Assembly (NCBI RefSeq): GCF_041916735.1
Contig: NZ_JAYRYY010000001.1
Origin: Zoogloea sp016790385
Lineage (GTDB): Bacteria > Pseudomonadota > Gammaproteobacteria > Burkholderiales > Rhodocyclaceae
Direction: 5' to 3' (one strand)
DNA: 64,000 bases
This document shows, one piece after another, positions 25,051 through 34,266 of the stretch (positions within the stretch are counted from its first letter, which is position 1; each line of letters opens with the position of its first letter). Position numbers and translations under genes: made by a program. The notes beneath the pieces were generated by a model. It worked only from the letters and a program-made list of their open reading frames with translations, searched no databases and had not been told where the DNA came from.

Positions 25051-25206
25051 GGAAGCCTCGTTCTGGATGCAATCAGGCATTGCAACGCCATTCTGGCCAA
25101 ACTCGCTCGGGATGCAAGCCCCCCGGGTGCAAGCCGGCGCCACTCAATGGTTTTCGGGTGGCACCATCGGCCCGTTCGGGGCGCCTCGGTCCCGAAGGTG
25201 GGTGTG

Positions 25207-26064
25207 ATGGATGCGCGTATGCTGGGCGCGGGGCTGGTGGCGATGTCGGCCGCCTCTTTTGGGGCAATGGCGATCTTCGCCCGTATTGCACGACTGGATG
25301 GCGTTGATGTTTTGACCCTGCTGTTTCTGCGCTTCGTGATTGCGGGCGGAGTGATGGCGGCTTGGATGGTGGCCGCGCGGCGCAGGTGGCCGCGACGACG
25401 CCAATTGGGATGGCTCGTGGCGATGGGGGGTGTGGGCTACGTGGGGCAATCCTTGTGTTTCTTCCTGGCCCTGGATTACGCCTCTCCCGGACTGGTGGCC
25501 TTGCTGCTTTATCTCTACCCCTTCATCGTCACCCTGATCGGTGCGATCTTCCTTGGGGAAAGCATGACTCTCCTGCGGGCGGGCGCTGTCTTGGCGGCCC
25601 TGTTGGGTACAGGCCTGACCGTGGGGGCAGGGATGGCCGGAAGCCCCCTGGGGATCGCACTGGGTGTTGGCGCGGCGCTGATCTATTCGGGGTACATCCT
25701 TGCCGGTAACCACGTGCTGCGGGACGAAGACCCCTTCGCCGCTGCGACGGTGGTGATGCTGGCGGCAGCGGCGGTGTTTGGCCTGGGTGTGGTTGCGGAG
25801 GGCCCGCGATTTCCGGCTTCCGTTGCAGGCTGGGGCTGCGTGCTGGCCATCGCGCTGGTGTCGACCGTGATGGCCATGGTGGGTTTTTTCGCCGGTCTGA
25901 AACGCCTCGGCGCGTCGGATGCAGCAAGCTTATCCACCCTGGAGCCAGTCGTTACCTTCATCCTCGCCGCGATGTTGCTGGATGAGCCGGTGACGCTCAT
26001 CCAGGTGCTTGGCGTTGCGTTTGTGCTGGGGGCCGTGGTCGTGCTTGCAAGGGCGCGCGCTTAG
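25207..26064 (+). CDS. EamA/DMT-superfamily transporter
   Basis: This is a 285-residue inner-membrane protein with ten hydrophobic segments in two EamA repeats, of the drug/metabolite exporter type. Typical features are FGAMAIFARIARLDGVDVLT at the start and, in the second half, ASLSTLEPVVTFILAAMLLDEP. The substrate is unknown. It is divergent from the SIMPL operon, and its stop codon overlaps that of the convergent DUF2189 gene. Confidence 0.9.
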   Translation: MDARMLGAGLVAMSAASFGAMAIFARIARLDGVDVLTLLFLRFVIAGGVMAAWMVAARRRWPRRRQLGWLVAMGGVGYVGQSLCFFLALDYASPGLVALLLYLYPFIVTLIGAIFLGESMTLLRAGAVLAALLGTGLTVGAGMAGSPLGIALGVGAALIYSGYILAGNHVLRDEDPFAAATVVMLAAAAVFGLGVVAEGPRFPASVAGWGCVLAIALVSTVMAMVGFFAGLKRLGASDAASLSTLEPVVTFILAAMLLDEPVTLIQVLGVAFVLGAVVVLARARA

Positions 26065-26855
26065 GTTTTCAAGGGTTCGACGATATCCCGGTAGGCGTGC
26101 CAGGTGGCATGCCCGACCAAAGGCATCAGAACGGCCAGTCCGATGTGGAAGCTCATGAAGCCGAGCAGGGTCAGGCCGACAATGAGGGCGGCCCACACCA
26201 GCAGGGGAGCGGGGTTCTCTGCCAGCGCACGAATGCTTGCCAACATCGATGTGATCGCATCCTGGTTGCGATCGAGCATCAAGGGAATGGACACCACGCT
26301 CACCGCAAACACGAGCAGGGCGAAGACAAAGCCGACACCGAAATACACCAGCAGGAACTCAAGGTTCTCGAGACTCACAACCTGAGTCAGAAAACCGGTG
26401 AGGTTAGGCATCTCCTTGGTGTAGAAAATGGCAAAGACGACCAGCGAGGCGCGCGCCCAGATCAGGAAGATCACTGTCAGTACCGCGGCGAATACCGCAA
26501 TATTGCCGGCATTGCGCCGCCAGACCGTCAAGGTGGGGGCGAGCGCGCAGGCCTCCCCGCGTTCGCGACGTCGGGACAACTCGTATAGGCCCATGGCGAA
26601 GAACGGAGCCATGAGCAGGAAGCCGGTGGTGACCGCTGAGGTGTATTGGTAGGCATGCTCGAACACAAAGGTGACCAGCAGTCCCATCCCAGTAAAACAG
26701 AAGCCGTAAAAGAGGCTGGCGATGGGGCAGGCCTTGAGATCGGATAAACCGCGGGCTATCCAGCGGAAGGGGGCTCCGAGACCGATGCTGCGGATGGTGG
26801 GAAAGGGTAGGCCTGCGCCGGCCTGTTCGTCTGCGGGGGTGGGATGCTGCGCCAT
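26061..26855 (-). CDS. DUF2189 family integral membrane protein
   Basis: This is a 264-residue inner-membrane protein with about six transmembrane segments. The family pattern is seen in PFRWIARGLSDLKACPIASL, SRRRERGE and, near the end, GHATWHAYRDIVEP. Members often sit near cytochrome oxidase genes, but no such gene is here. The function is unknown. Confidence 0.88.
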   Translation of the reverse strand: MAQHPTPADEQAGAGLPFPTIRSIGLGAPFRWIARGLSDLKACPIASLFYGFCFTGMGLLVTFVFEHAYQYTSAVTTGFLLMAPFFAMGLYELSRRRERGEACALAPTLTVWRRNAGNIAVFAAVLTVIFLIWARASLVVFAIFYTKEMPNLTGFLTQVVSLENLEFLLVYFGVGFVFALLVFAVSVVSIPLMLDRNQDAITSMLASIRALAENPAPLLVWAALIVGLTLLGFMSFHIGLAVLMPLVGHATWHAYRDIVEPLKT

Positions 26856-26910
26856 GGTGTGTCTCCGTTATCGTTTTTTGGCTGGTGCTGGCTGGCAGGG
26901 CAGTATCAGA

Positions 26911-27732
26911 TCATTGCGGCTCCAGACCGGAAGAGGGAAAAGCGCTGACAAAGTTCCACAGGGCGTCCAGCACTGCGCCGGGCGCTTCCGACATCATGGC
27001 GTGGCCTGCGCCAGGAATAACGACCTTGCGGATGACGGCTGCGTCCGCGAACGCGGCAGCAAGGGGGGCGATGGCTTTGGGCGGGGTCATGCGGTCAAGG
27101 GCTGCACTCAGGAGCAGACAGGGGCAGGCGACCCGTGCCGCCGCTTCGAAGCCGCCCGTGTAGGCGTTGCATGCGGCCATGTCCCGGTGCAAGACCCCGG
27201 GCGCCTGGCGCTGCATCAAGCGTTCATTGAGGGCTGTGAGATTGATTCCGGGAATGCTGCTGGCGCCCAACTGGGCGCCAGGGGCATAGGACCACGAATT
27301 GATCATGGCGTGGGCGCGGTCTGGCGCGCTCAAGGTGGCATCGAGCAGGGCAGGCGCTACCGGCATGGGCGCAACCGAGCCGATGAGCATAAGGTGTGTG
27401 ACGCGACGGGGGGCCCGGGCGGCCGCTTCGAGGGCCACCAGGGAGCCCATGCTATGACCGGCTAGCGCAACTTGTTCAAGACCAAGGCTGGCTGCTAAAT
27501 CCAGTACCCAGTCGGCCAGCGCTTCAATGCACTCGGCCTGGGGCCCTGGCGTGCGACCGTGGCCAGGGAGATCGGGGGCAAGCACGTTCCAGCCATGGGA
27601 GGCAAAGTGACGGCTCTGCAAGGTCCAGACGCTGTGGTCGTGTCCGGCGCCGTGAATGAAGAGAATCGTAGGGCGGCCGGGCGCCGTGCTTCGGCCGCAG
27701 GTGTAGCAATAAGGGGCAAGGCTGTATGTCAT
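26911..27732 (-). CDS. Alpha/beta hydrolase
   Basis: This is a 273-residue alpha/beta-hydrolase-fold enzyme. The oxyanion region is FIHGAGHDHSVW, the nucleophile Ser lies in LAGHSMGSLV, and the catalytic His is in IPGAGHAMMSE. The acidic member is probably in LLSAALDRMTPP. The substrate is unknown. It starts 9 bases after the metY-like gene, so a linked reaction such as ester or thioester cleavage is possible. Confidence 0.9.
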   Translation of the reverse strand: MTYSLAPYCYTCGRSTAPGRPTILFIHGAGHDHSVWTLQSRHFASHGWNVLAPDLPGHGRTPGPQAECIEALADWVLDLAASLGLEQVALAGHSMGSLVALEAAARAPRRVTHLMLIGSVAPMPVAPALLDATLSAPDRAHAMINSWSYAPGAQLGASSIPGINLTALNERLMQRQAPGVLHRDMAACNAYTGGFEAAARVACPCLLLSAALDRMTPPKAIAPLAAAFADAAVIRKVVIPGAGHAMMSEAPGAVLDALWNFVSAFPSSGLEPQ

Positions 27733-27741
27733 CGGCAGCGT

Positions 27742-29046
27742 TCAGGCGGTGGCTTTCTGGGCGGCGTGGAGGCCGCGGTCCAGGTCTTCGATCAGATCGG
27801 CAGCGGTTTCCAGCCCGGTGGACAGGCGAATCGTACCTTCCGTGATGCCGGCCGCCAGCAGGGCGTCCGGTGACATGCGGAAGTGGGTGGTGCTGGCCGG
27901 ATGGATGGCGAGGGACTTGGCATCGCCCACGTTGGCGAGGTGGGAAAACAGACGCAGGCCTTCGACGAATGCGCTGCCCGCCTTGCGGCCACCCTTGAGG
28001 CTGAAGCTGAATACGCCACCGCAGCCCCGGGGAAGAAGGCGGGCCGCCAGAGCGTGATCGGGATGGCCTTCGAGTTCCGGCCATGCGACCGATTCAACCA
28101 GCGGATGCCGGACCAGATGCGCCACAAGCTGGCGCGCATTGGCCACATGCCGCTCCATCCGCAGCCCCAGGGTCTCCATGCCCTGAAGAATCTGGAATGC
28201 ATTCATGGGCGATAGGCAGGCGCCGAAATCCCGTAGTCCTTCGCGGCGGGCCCGCAGCAGGAAGGCGGCAATGGGTGACTCCTCGGCAAAGTCCATCCCA
28301 TGGAAACCGTCGTAGGGTTCGGTCAGGGTCGGAAAATTGCCGCCCGAGGCCTCCCAGTCAAAACTGCCGCCATCCACCAGCAGGCCTCCAATGGCCACGC
28401 CGTGGCCCCCCAGGTACTTGGTGGCCGAGTGCATGACCAGATCCGCGCCCAGATCGAGGGGGCACTGGAGCATCGGTGTGACCAGGGTGGCATCCACGAG
28501 CAATGGCACATGGGCATCGTGGGCGATGGCCGAGATGGCCGGAATGTCGAGCACCTCAAGGCCTGGGTTGCCGACAGATTCACCAAAGAGCAAGCGCGTT
28601 TCCGGGCGGATCGCGTTGCGCCAGGCCTGGAGATCGCCAGCGGGAACAAAGGTGGTGTGGATGCCGAAGCGGGGCAGCGTATAGCCCAGCAAGTTGTGGG
28701 AGCCGCCGTACAGCGAGCGGGACGCCACAATATGACCGCCGCTGCCCATCAGGGTGGTGATGGCGAGCAGGAGGGCAGCCTGCCCGCTGGCACAGGCAAT
28801 GGCGCCCACGCCCCCGTCGAGGGCCGAGATGCGCTCCTCCAGCACCGCGTTGGTGGGGTTGGAGATACGCGAGTAGACATGCCCCGCCCGCTCCTGATTG
28901 AAGAGCGCGGCGGCATGCTCACTGTCTTCAAAGACGTAGCTGGTAGTGAAGTGGATCGGGGTGGCCCGGGAGTGGTGCAAGGGGTCCGGGGTTTGACCTG
29001 CGTGCAGGGCGAGCGTGTCGGCCCCGGCGTTACGGTGAATGGGCAT
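27742..29046 (-). CDS. metY: O-acetylhomoserine sulfhydrylase-type PLP enzyme
   Basis: This is a 434-residue Cys/Met-metabolism PLP enzyme. The PLP-binding Lys is in MHSATKYLGGHG; the phosphate-binding YSRISNPT and GHIVASRSLYGGSHNL fit the O-acetylhomoserine aminocarboxypropyltransferase group, which makes homocysteine from O-acetylhomoserine and sulfide. A cystathionine gamma-synthase activity cannot be excluded. It is probably co-transcribed with the downstream hydrolase. Confidence 0.87.
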   Translation of the reverse strand: MPIHRNAGADTLALHAGQTPDPLHHSRATPIHFTTSYVFEDSEHAAALFNQERAGHVYSRISNPTNAVLEERISALDGGVGAIACASGQAALLLAITTLMGSGGHIVASRSLYGGSHNLLGYTLPRFGIHTTFVPAGDLQAWRNAIRPETRLLFGESVGNPGLEVLDIPAISAIAHDAHVPLLVDATLVTPMLQCPLDLGADLVMHSATKYLGGHGVAIGGLLVDGGSFDWEASGGNFPTLTEPYDGFHGMDFAEESPIAAFLLRARREGLRDFGACLSPMNAFQILQGMETLGLRMERHVANARQLVAHLVRHPLVESVAWPELEGHPDHALAARLLPRGCGGVFSFSLKGGRKAGSAFVEGLRLFSHLANVGDAKSLAIHPASTTHFRMSPDALLAAGITEGTIRLSTGLETAADLIEDLDRGLHAAQKATA

Positions 29047-29079
29047 GCGTGTTCTGATGGCCGCGGATGAAAGGGAGAC

Positions 29080-29304
29080 TCAGGCTGGAACGTCGGGATC
29101 CAGCATGCGCTGGATCAAGGCGATGCGGTCCTTGAGAAGGAGCTTGCGCTTCTTCAGGCGACGCAGCAGCAGTTCGCTGCCTGGTGGTGGTGCATGGGAT
29201 ATCTGGGCGATGACCGCGTCTAAGTCCCGATGCTCGGTGGACAAGGTTGCCAGCAGCGAAGGCAGGTTGCCCAAGTCGATTTCGGGTTCATTGCTGTCAT
29301 TCAT
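29080..29304 (-). CDS. DUF465/YdcH family small helical protein
   Basis: This is a 74-residue protein with a C-terminal helical pair, LLLRRLKKRKLLLKDRIALI, preceded by LSTEHRDLDAVIAQI, typical of DUF465 (YdcH). These proteins are thought to form small coiled dimers; their role is unknown. It is just upstream of the metY-like gene on the same strand. Confidence 0.88.
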   Translation of the reverse strand: MNDSNEPEIDLGNLPSLLATLSTEHRDLDAVIAQISHAPPPGSELLLRRLKKRKLLLKDRIALIQRMLDPDVPA

Positions 29305-29461
29305 GCCAGATGCTCATGTGAACGGGGGCGGACTTCGCCCAATCTTAGGCGCGGGGCCGGCGAAATACAACGTTGCCGGGGAACTTGAAGCTTGCATCGG
29401 TGTTCCCACATACAGTTGTGTAAGTACTGAGGCAATTTAACCAGCAATCAGGAGAACGGTC

Positions 29462-29695
29462 ATGAACATCATGCTCAACAATCCGGTGCTTTACGTGGTG
29501 GACTATCCCAATGTCGATGCGGTTGAAGTCATTGACAAGCGTCGCGGGGTAGGAGGGCTTTTTCGGGATGAGGCGGCACGCCGTTTCCGGCAGGAGCTGC
29601 GGGAGTTGAGTGCCTCGGCCACGGAAATGGATGACTTTGAAAACTGGATCGCGGACCGTGATGCCCTGATGACTCAGCCCGCAATCTATCATTGA
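29462..29695 (+). CDS. DUF3567 family protein
   Basis: This is a 77-residue betaproteobacterial protein recognised by NNPVLYVVDYP, VEVIDKRRGVGGLF, FRQELRELS and the terminal RDALMTQPAIYH. The function is unknown. It has a strong ribosome site (aggag, about 7 bases upstream of the ATG) and its own hairpin downstream. Confidence 0.88.
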   Translation: MNIMLNNPVLYVVDYPNVDAVEVIDKRRGVGGLFRDEAARRFRQELRELSASATEMDDFENWIADRDALMTQPAIYH

Positions 29696-29710
29696 GCGGT
29701 CTTTCCTTGC

Positions 29711-29752
29711 GGGGCCACCTGCCGGCGGCTTGCCAGCCCGGCAGGTGGCCCC
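29711..29752 (+). terminator. Strong hairpin terminator between the DUF3567 gene and greB
   Basis: A perfect 15-bp GC-rich stem (29711-29725 with 29738-29752) lies 15 bases past the DUF3567 stop. The T tract is poor (ctaacattt), so termination may be partial. Confidence 0.6.
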
Positions 29753-29794
29753 TAACATTTGCCCCCCAAGTCTGCATATCCGGAGTTCTCCAGG

Positions 29795-30346
29795 GTGAAC
29801 AAGGCCTTTGTAAAGGAAAGCGAGCAGGACGACGAGGAGTCACCGGCAGGTGCGCCAAGCCTGCCACCGGGCACCCGCAATTACATGACCCGCAAGGGCT
29901 ACGAGGTCTTGCGGGCGGAGCTTGATCACCTGGTGCGGGACGAGCGGCCGCAGTTGGTGGAAACGGTACGCTGGGCGGCCTCGAATGGTGACCGTTCGGA
30001 GAACGGCGACTACATCTATGGCAAGAAACGTCTGCGAGAGATTGATCGACGCATCCGCTTCCTGATCAAACGCCTGGAAAGTGCAACGGTGGTGACACCT
30101 TCGGAGCAGGAAAATACCGGGCAGGTGTTCTTTGGCGCCACCGTAACCGTTTGCGATGCCGATGGGACGGATGAGCAGACCTATCAGATCGTGGGGGTGG
30201 ATGAGGCCAACGCATCTGAAGGGCGGATCAGTTGGATCGCGCCCCTGTCCCGGGCACTCTTGAAGGCGAGGGAGGGTGATGTGGTTCGCTTTGCAAGCCC
30301 TGCCGGCCTTCGCGAGATCGAGGTGCTGGAAATCCGCTACGTGTAA
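29795..30346 (+). CDS. greB: Transcription elongation factor GreB
   Basis: This factor rescues backtracked RNA polymerase by stimulating transcript cleavage. It is a 183-residue protein: an acidic N-terminal extension (NKAFVKESEQDDEE) usual in betaproteobacteria, the coiled coil with its acidic tip (WAASNGDRSENGDYIYGKKR, carrying the Asp/Glu pair) and the FKBP-like C-terminal domain (GRISWIAPLSRALLK). The GTG at 29795 has ggag at good spacing and yields NKAFVKES; a TTG at 29759 is less likely. Confidence 0.94.
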   Translation: MNKAFVKESEQDDEESPAGAPSLPPGTRNYMTRKGYEVLRAELDHLVRDERPQLVETVRWAASNGDRSENGDYIYGKKRLREIDRRIRFLIKRLESATVVTPSEQENTGQVFFGATVTVCDADGTDEQTYQIVGVDEANASEGRISWIAPLSRALLKAREGDVVRFASPAGLREIEVLEIRYV

Positions 30347-30360
30347 GGCGCGGCGCGCCC

Positions 30361-32184
30361 TCAGGCGTTCAGCTTTTCCCGCGGTCGGCGGACCATTGCC
30401 GGGCTCCGCGGGAGTGTAAAGAACATCGTCGTGCCGGCACCCGGGGATGACTCGGCCCATACCGTACCTCCGTGGCGCTCGACCACGCGGCGCACGCTGG
30501 CCAATCCGATACCCGACCCTTCGAACCCTTCCCGGCGGTGGAGTTGCTGGAATGGCTGGAACAATTTGGCCGCGTGAGCCATTTCGAAGCCGATTCCGTT
30601 GTCGGTGACATAGAAGAGTTTTTCGTCCCCATGGGGACGCCCCCCTACGTGGATCAGCGCCGGCTGGCTGTCGCGGGTGAACTTCCAAGCGTTGGTCAGG
30701 AGGTTTTGCAGGGCATTGCGGATCAGCACCGGGTCGGCGTCGGCGGTCAGGTCGGGCTCCACGTGGCTTTGCACGACCCTGCCGGAGCCCGTCGCGGCCA
30801 GTTCGTCGAGAATTTCCTGGGCGATGGCGCTGACATCGGTATGTTCAATGCGAAGGGTATGGCGGGATACGCTGGCAAGTTTCTGTAGTTCGTCGATCAA
30901 CTCGCCCATTCGCAGGCTGGCCCGGCGCAGTCTCGCAAGGTAGCTCCGGCCGGTATCGTCGAGGCGATCACCGTAGTCTTCGGCCAAGGCATGGGAGAAA
31001 CCGTTGATGGCCCGGAGGGGAGCGCGCAGATCGTGGGATACCGAGTAGCTGAAGCTCAGCAGCTCGCGATTGGAATGTTCCAGCTCTTCGGTACGTTGAT
31101 GAACACGCTGTTCCAGGGTTGCATTGAGTTCGGCCAGGGCGGCTCGTTCGGAGTCGCGGCGAATCGTATCCCTATGCAGAAGGTAGGCGAGGGCGCCAAG
31201 CAGGGCCAGCATAACGCCCGCCGCGGCCAGGATGCGGTCGCGGTGTTCGTAGTAATCGGCCAGCGCGTGGTCCAGCGGTCGGCTGGTGGCGACGATGAGC
31301 GGTCGGTCGGCCAGGCGACGGTAAGCGGTAATGCGCTCGATTTTGTCGGATCCCGAAGCGTCGGTAACGATCATGCTTCGCTGCTGGAGGTCTGCACCGA
31401 TGGCGGGTGAGTCGGCGACGCTGGTGCCGATCTGTCCGTCCGCCCGAGGGTAGCGGATGAGGGTGATGGCACGACTGGCGTGCAGGATGAGGATGGTGTC
31501 CTCGGGGGAAAGCTCAAGCTCGCGATAGACGCCCTCGAAGTAGTCATGGCTCATGGCCGCCCCCGCCGTTCCCAGATATCGTCCCAGAGGGTCGAAAATC
31601 TGCCGGCTCAGGGGTGTGATCCACTGACCAGTGCCGGGGCTTCGTGCGGGGCTGCCGATCTCGACGCCTTCTTTCAGCAACGGCGGCATGGCGGCCGGCT
31701 TCCGGTGCCCATGGAGGCCAATTGCGGGGGGTGATGTCTGTGGTGAGTTGGAATCGGCGGCAAGACTGCCGTCTTCCCGTTCAATGAACAGGTATTCGGC
31801 CTCCGGAAGGTTGGCGGTACGCTGATGCAGAAGTGATTGCAGATCGCGCTCGGCAAACGCCTCCACGCCCCCGCGCTGAGCCACTTGGCTGGCGATTTCC
31901 CCCACGGCAGCTTCGGTCTCGCCAAAACTGCGTGCGGCGTGTTCCTCGAGTACCCGGGTGAGGCTAAGTAGTTCGGATTCGGCGCGTTGCAGGGCCTGTT
32001 CCCGGTCAAAACGGATAAGGGACAGGGCGCCGCCCACGATCAAGGAAGCGAGAAGGGTAAAGGCAAGCCATACGGCAAGGCGGAAACGGCGCAGGGACGG
32101 GCTGCTCAAGGCGGTCTGCGCAGCGTCCGGAGCAGGTGTCCGTGTGGGGGGGAGGGTTGGGGAAGACAGCGGAAGGCGTTCCAT
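30361..32184 (-). CDS. Membrane sensor histidine kinase with Cache-like domain
   Basis: This is a kinase of about 607 residues: TM1 (VWLAFTLLASLIVGGALSLI), a large periplasmic double-Cache-like region, TM2 (LAAAGVMLALLGALAYLL), a short coiled coil, HisKA with the phospho-His in SFSYSVSHDLRAPLRAINGF, and HATPase (NLLTNAWKFT, VTDNGIGFE, GSGIGLASVRR). No response regulator is adjacent. The start is uncertain: ATG 32184 is preferred because ATG 32226 lies within the htpG heat-shock promoter; neither has a good ribosome site. It is divergent from htpG. Confidence 0.88.
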   Translation of the reverse strand: MERLPLSSPTLPPTRTPAPDAAQTALSSPSLRRFRLAVWLAFTLLASLIVGGALSLIRFDREQALQRAESELLSLTRVLEEHAARSFGETEAAVGEIASQVAQRGGVEAFAERDLQSLLHQRTANLPEAEYLFIEREDGSLAADSNSPQTSPPAIGLHGHRKPAAMPPLLKEGVEIGSPARSPGTGQWITPLSRQIFDPLGRYLGTAGAAMSHDYFEGVYRELELSPEDTILILHASRAITLIRYPRADGQIGTSVADSPAIGADLQQRSMIVTDASGSDKIERITAYRRLADRPLIVATSRPLDHALADYYEHRDRILAAAGVMLALLGALAYLLHRDTIRRDSERAALAELNATLEQRVHQRTEELEHSNRELLSFSYSVSHDLRAPLRAINGFSHALAEDYGDRLDDTGRSYLARLRRASLRMGELIDELQKLASVSRHTLRIEHTDVSAIAQEILDELAATGSGRVVQSHVEPDLTADADPVLIRNALQNLLTNAWKFTRDSQPALIHVGGRPHGDEKLFYVTDNGIGFEMAHAAKLFQPFQQLHRREGFEGSGIGLASVRRVVERHGGTVWAESSPGAGTTMFFTLPRSPAMVRRPREKLNA

Positions 32185-32200
32185 AAGTTGGAAGCGAGGG

Positions 32201-32228
32201 CTTGAAAGTCGAAAGGGCGGACCCATAT
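32201..32228 (+). promoter_or_regulatory. Sigma-32 (heat-shock) promoter of htpG
   Basis: CTTGAAA (32201-32207), a 13-base spacer and ACCCATAT (32221-32228) match the RpoH promoter pattern CTTGAAA-N13-14-CCCCATNT with one mismatch. It lies 34 bases before the htpG start and confirms that htpG begins at 32263. Confidence 0.85.
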
Positions 32229-32262
32229 GCGGGTCGTTAACGGTTCTCATGGAGCAAGCTTT

Positions 32263-34185
32263 ATGACTGTCGAGCAAATGTCGTCCGCGCAAACCCTGAA
32301 CTTCCAGGCCGAGGTGAAGCAGCTGCTGCACCTCATGATCCATTCGCTTTACTCGAATCGGGAGATCTTTCTCCGCGAACTGGTCTCGAATGCATCCGAT
32401 GCCTGTGACAAGCTGCGTTTCGAAGCCCTTGAGAACGGCGGGCTGTTCGAGAACGACGCCGAGTTGAAGATTCGCGTGGGCCTCGACAAAGCAGCCCGCA
32501 CCCTGACCATCTCCGATAACGGCATCGGCATGAGCCGTGACGAGGTGGTGACCAACCTGGGTACCATTGCCAAGTCCGGCACCAAGGAGTTCTTCGGCAA
32601 GCTGACCGGAGACCAGAAGAAGGATGCCCACCTGATCGGCCAGTTCGGGGTCGGTTTCTATTCCGCCTTCATCGTTGCCGACAAGGTCACCGTGCGTACT
32701 CGCCGGGCTGGCCTTACCACCACCGAAGGCGTGCGTTGGGAATGCTCCATGACCGGCGACACCGCCGGTGAGTACACGGTCGAGCCCATCGAGAAGGCCG
32801 ATCGGGGCACCGAGATCACCCTGCATCTGCGTGAGGACCAGGACGATCTGCTATCCAGCTGGAAGCTGCGCTCCATCATCCAGAAGTATTCCGATCACAT
32901 TCTCCAGCCCATCGTGATGAAGAAGGAGCAATGGGACGAGGAGAAGAAGGAGCAGGTGGTCACCGACGAGGATGAAACCGTCAACAAGGCCAATGCCCTG
33001 TGGGCCCGTTCCAAGTCGGAAGTGAGTGACGAGGAATACACCGAGTTCTACAAGCATGTCGGCCACGACTACGAGCCGCCGCTCGCGTGGACCCACAGCA
33101 AGGTGGAAGGCCGTCACGAGTACACCCAGTTGCTGTACGTGCCCGGCCACGCCCCCTTCGACATGTGGGACCGTCAGGCTCGCCATGGGGTGAAGCTCTA
33201 TGTGCGCCGCGTCTTCATCATGGACGACGCCGAGAAGCTGATGCCCCTGTACCTGCGGTTCGTGCGCGGGGTGGTGGATTCCAATGACCTGCCGCTCAAT
33301 GTCTCCCGCGAGATTCTTCAGGAGTCCAAGGACATTGACACCCTGCGCGCCGGTTGTACCAAGAAGGTCCTGGGTCTGCTCGAAGACCTCGCCGAGAACC
33401 AGAAGGATAAGTACGTCACCTTCTGGAAGGAGTTCGGTCAGGTGCTGAAGGAAGGCGTCGGAGAAGACCACGCCAACAAGGACAAGATCGCCGGCCTGTT
33501 GCGCTTTGCCTCCACCCAGGCCGACACCGCCGAGGAAAGCGTCTCCCTGGCCGACTACATCGGTCGGATGAAGGAAGGGCAGGACAAGATCTATTACGTC
33601 ACTGCCGACAGTTTCAATGCGGCCAAAAACAGCCCCCACCTGGAGATCTTCCGCAAGAAGGGTATCGAGGTGCTGCTCCTCTCCAACCGGGTGGACGAAT
33701 GGGTGGTTGGCCATTTGACCGAATTCGACGGCAAACCGCTGGCATCCGTTGCCAAGGGCGGGCTTGATCTGGGTTCTCTGGAAGACGAAGCCGAGAAGGC
33801 TGCGGTCGAGAAGGAGACCGGCGAGCTGAAGGACATGCTCGACAAGATGAAAGCCAGCCTGGAAGGCAAGGTGAAGGAGGTGCGCGTCACGCATCGCCTC
33901 ACGGATTCACCCGCCTGCCTCGTTGCCGACGAGCACGATATGGGCATGAACCTCGCTCGCCTGATGAAGGCGGCCGGTCAGAACATGCCCATCTCCAAAC
34001 CCATCCTCGAGATCAACCCCAGCCACCCGGTGGTGCTGCGGCTGAAGTATGAAGAAGCCCAGTTCGATGATTGGGCCGCCGTGCTCTTTGATCAGGCCCT
34101 GCTGGCCGAGGGCGGCACATTGGATGATCCGGCGAGCTTCGTGAAGCGCATCAACCAGTTGATGCTGGCCATGAACGGCAAGTGA
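32263..34185 (+). CDS. htpG: Chaperone HtpG (bacterial Hsp90)
   Basis: This is a 640-residue ATP-dependent cytoplasmic chaperone. The N-terminal GHKL ATPase is shown by SNASDACDKLRFEAL, SDNGIGMSRDE and LIGQFGVGFYSAF; the middle domain by SNDLPLNVSREILQ; and the C-terminal dimerisation domain completes the normal length. The chosen ATG has ggag 8 bases upstream. An RpoH-type promoter precedes it, as expected for heat-shock control. Confidence 0.97.
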   Translation: MTVEQMSSAQTLNFQAEVKQLLHLMIHSLYSNREIFLRELVSNASDACDKLRFEALENGGLFENDAELKIRVGLDKAARTLTISDNGIGMSRDEVVTNLGTIAKSGTKEFFGKLTGDQKKDAHLIGQFGVGFYSAFIVADKVTVRTRRAGLTTTEGVRWECSMTGDTAGEYTVEPIEKADRGTEITLHLREDQDDLLSSWKLRSIIQKYSDHILQPIVMKKEQWDEEKKEQVVTDEDETVNKANALWARSKSEVSDEEYTEFYKHVGHDYEPPLAWTHSKVEGRHEYTQLLYVPGHAPFDMWDRQARHGVKLYVRRVFIMDDAEKLMPLYLRFVRGVVDSNDLPLNVSREILQESKDIDTLRAGCTKKVLGLLEDLAENQKDKYVTFWKEFGQVLKEGVGEDHANKDKIAGLLRFASTQADTAEESVSLADYIGRMKEGQDKIYYVTADSFNAAKNSPHLEIFRKKGIEVLLLSNRVDEWVVGHLTEFDGKPLASVAKGGLDLGSLEDEAEKAAVEKETGELKDMLDKMKASLEGKVKEVRVTHRLTDSPACLVADEHDMGMNLARLMKAAGQNMPISKPILEINPSHPVVLRLKYEEAQFDDWAAVLFDQALLAEGGTLDDPASFVKRINQLMLAMNGK

Positions 34186-34227
34186 TCGGCGCTTTCCGTA
34201 GCCCCCGGGCTCCGGATGCGGGAAAGC

Positions 34228-34259
34228 AAGGGGGTGGGCCCGGCAAGGCCTGCCCCCTT
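34228..34259. terminator. Hairpin between htpG and the convergent orphan gene
   Basis: Two 13-nt arms (34228-34240 and 34247-34259) pair with one 2x2 internal mismatch. There is no T tract on either side. Its place between two convergent stops suggests a two-way barrier. Confidence 0.5.
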
Positions 34260-34266
34260 GTCGCGT

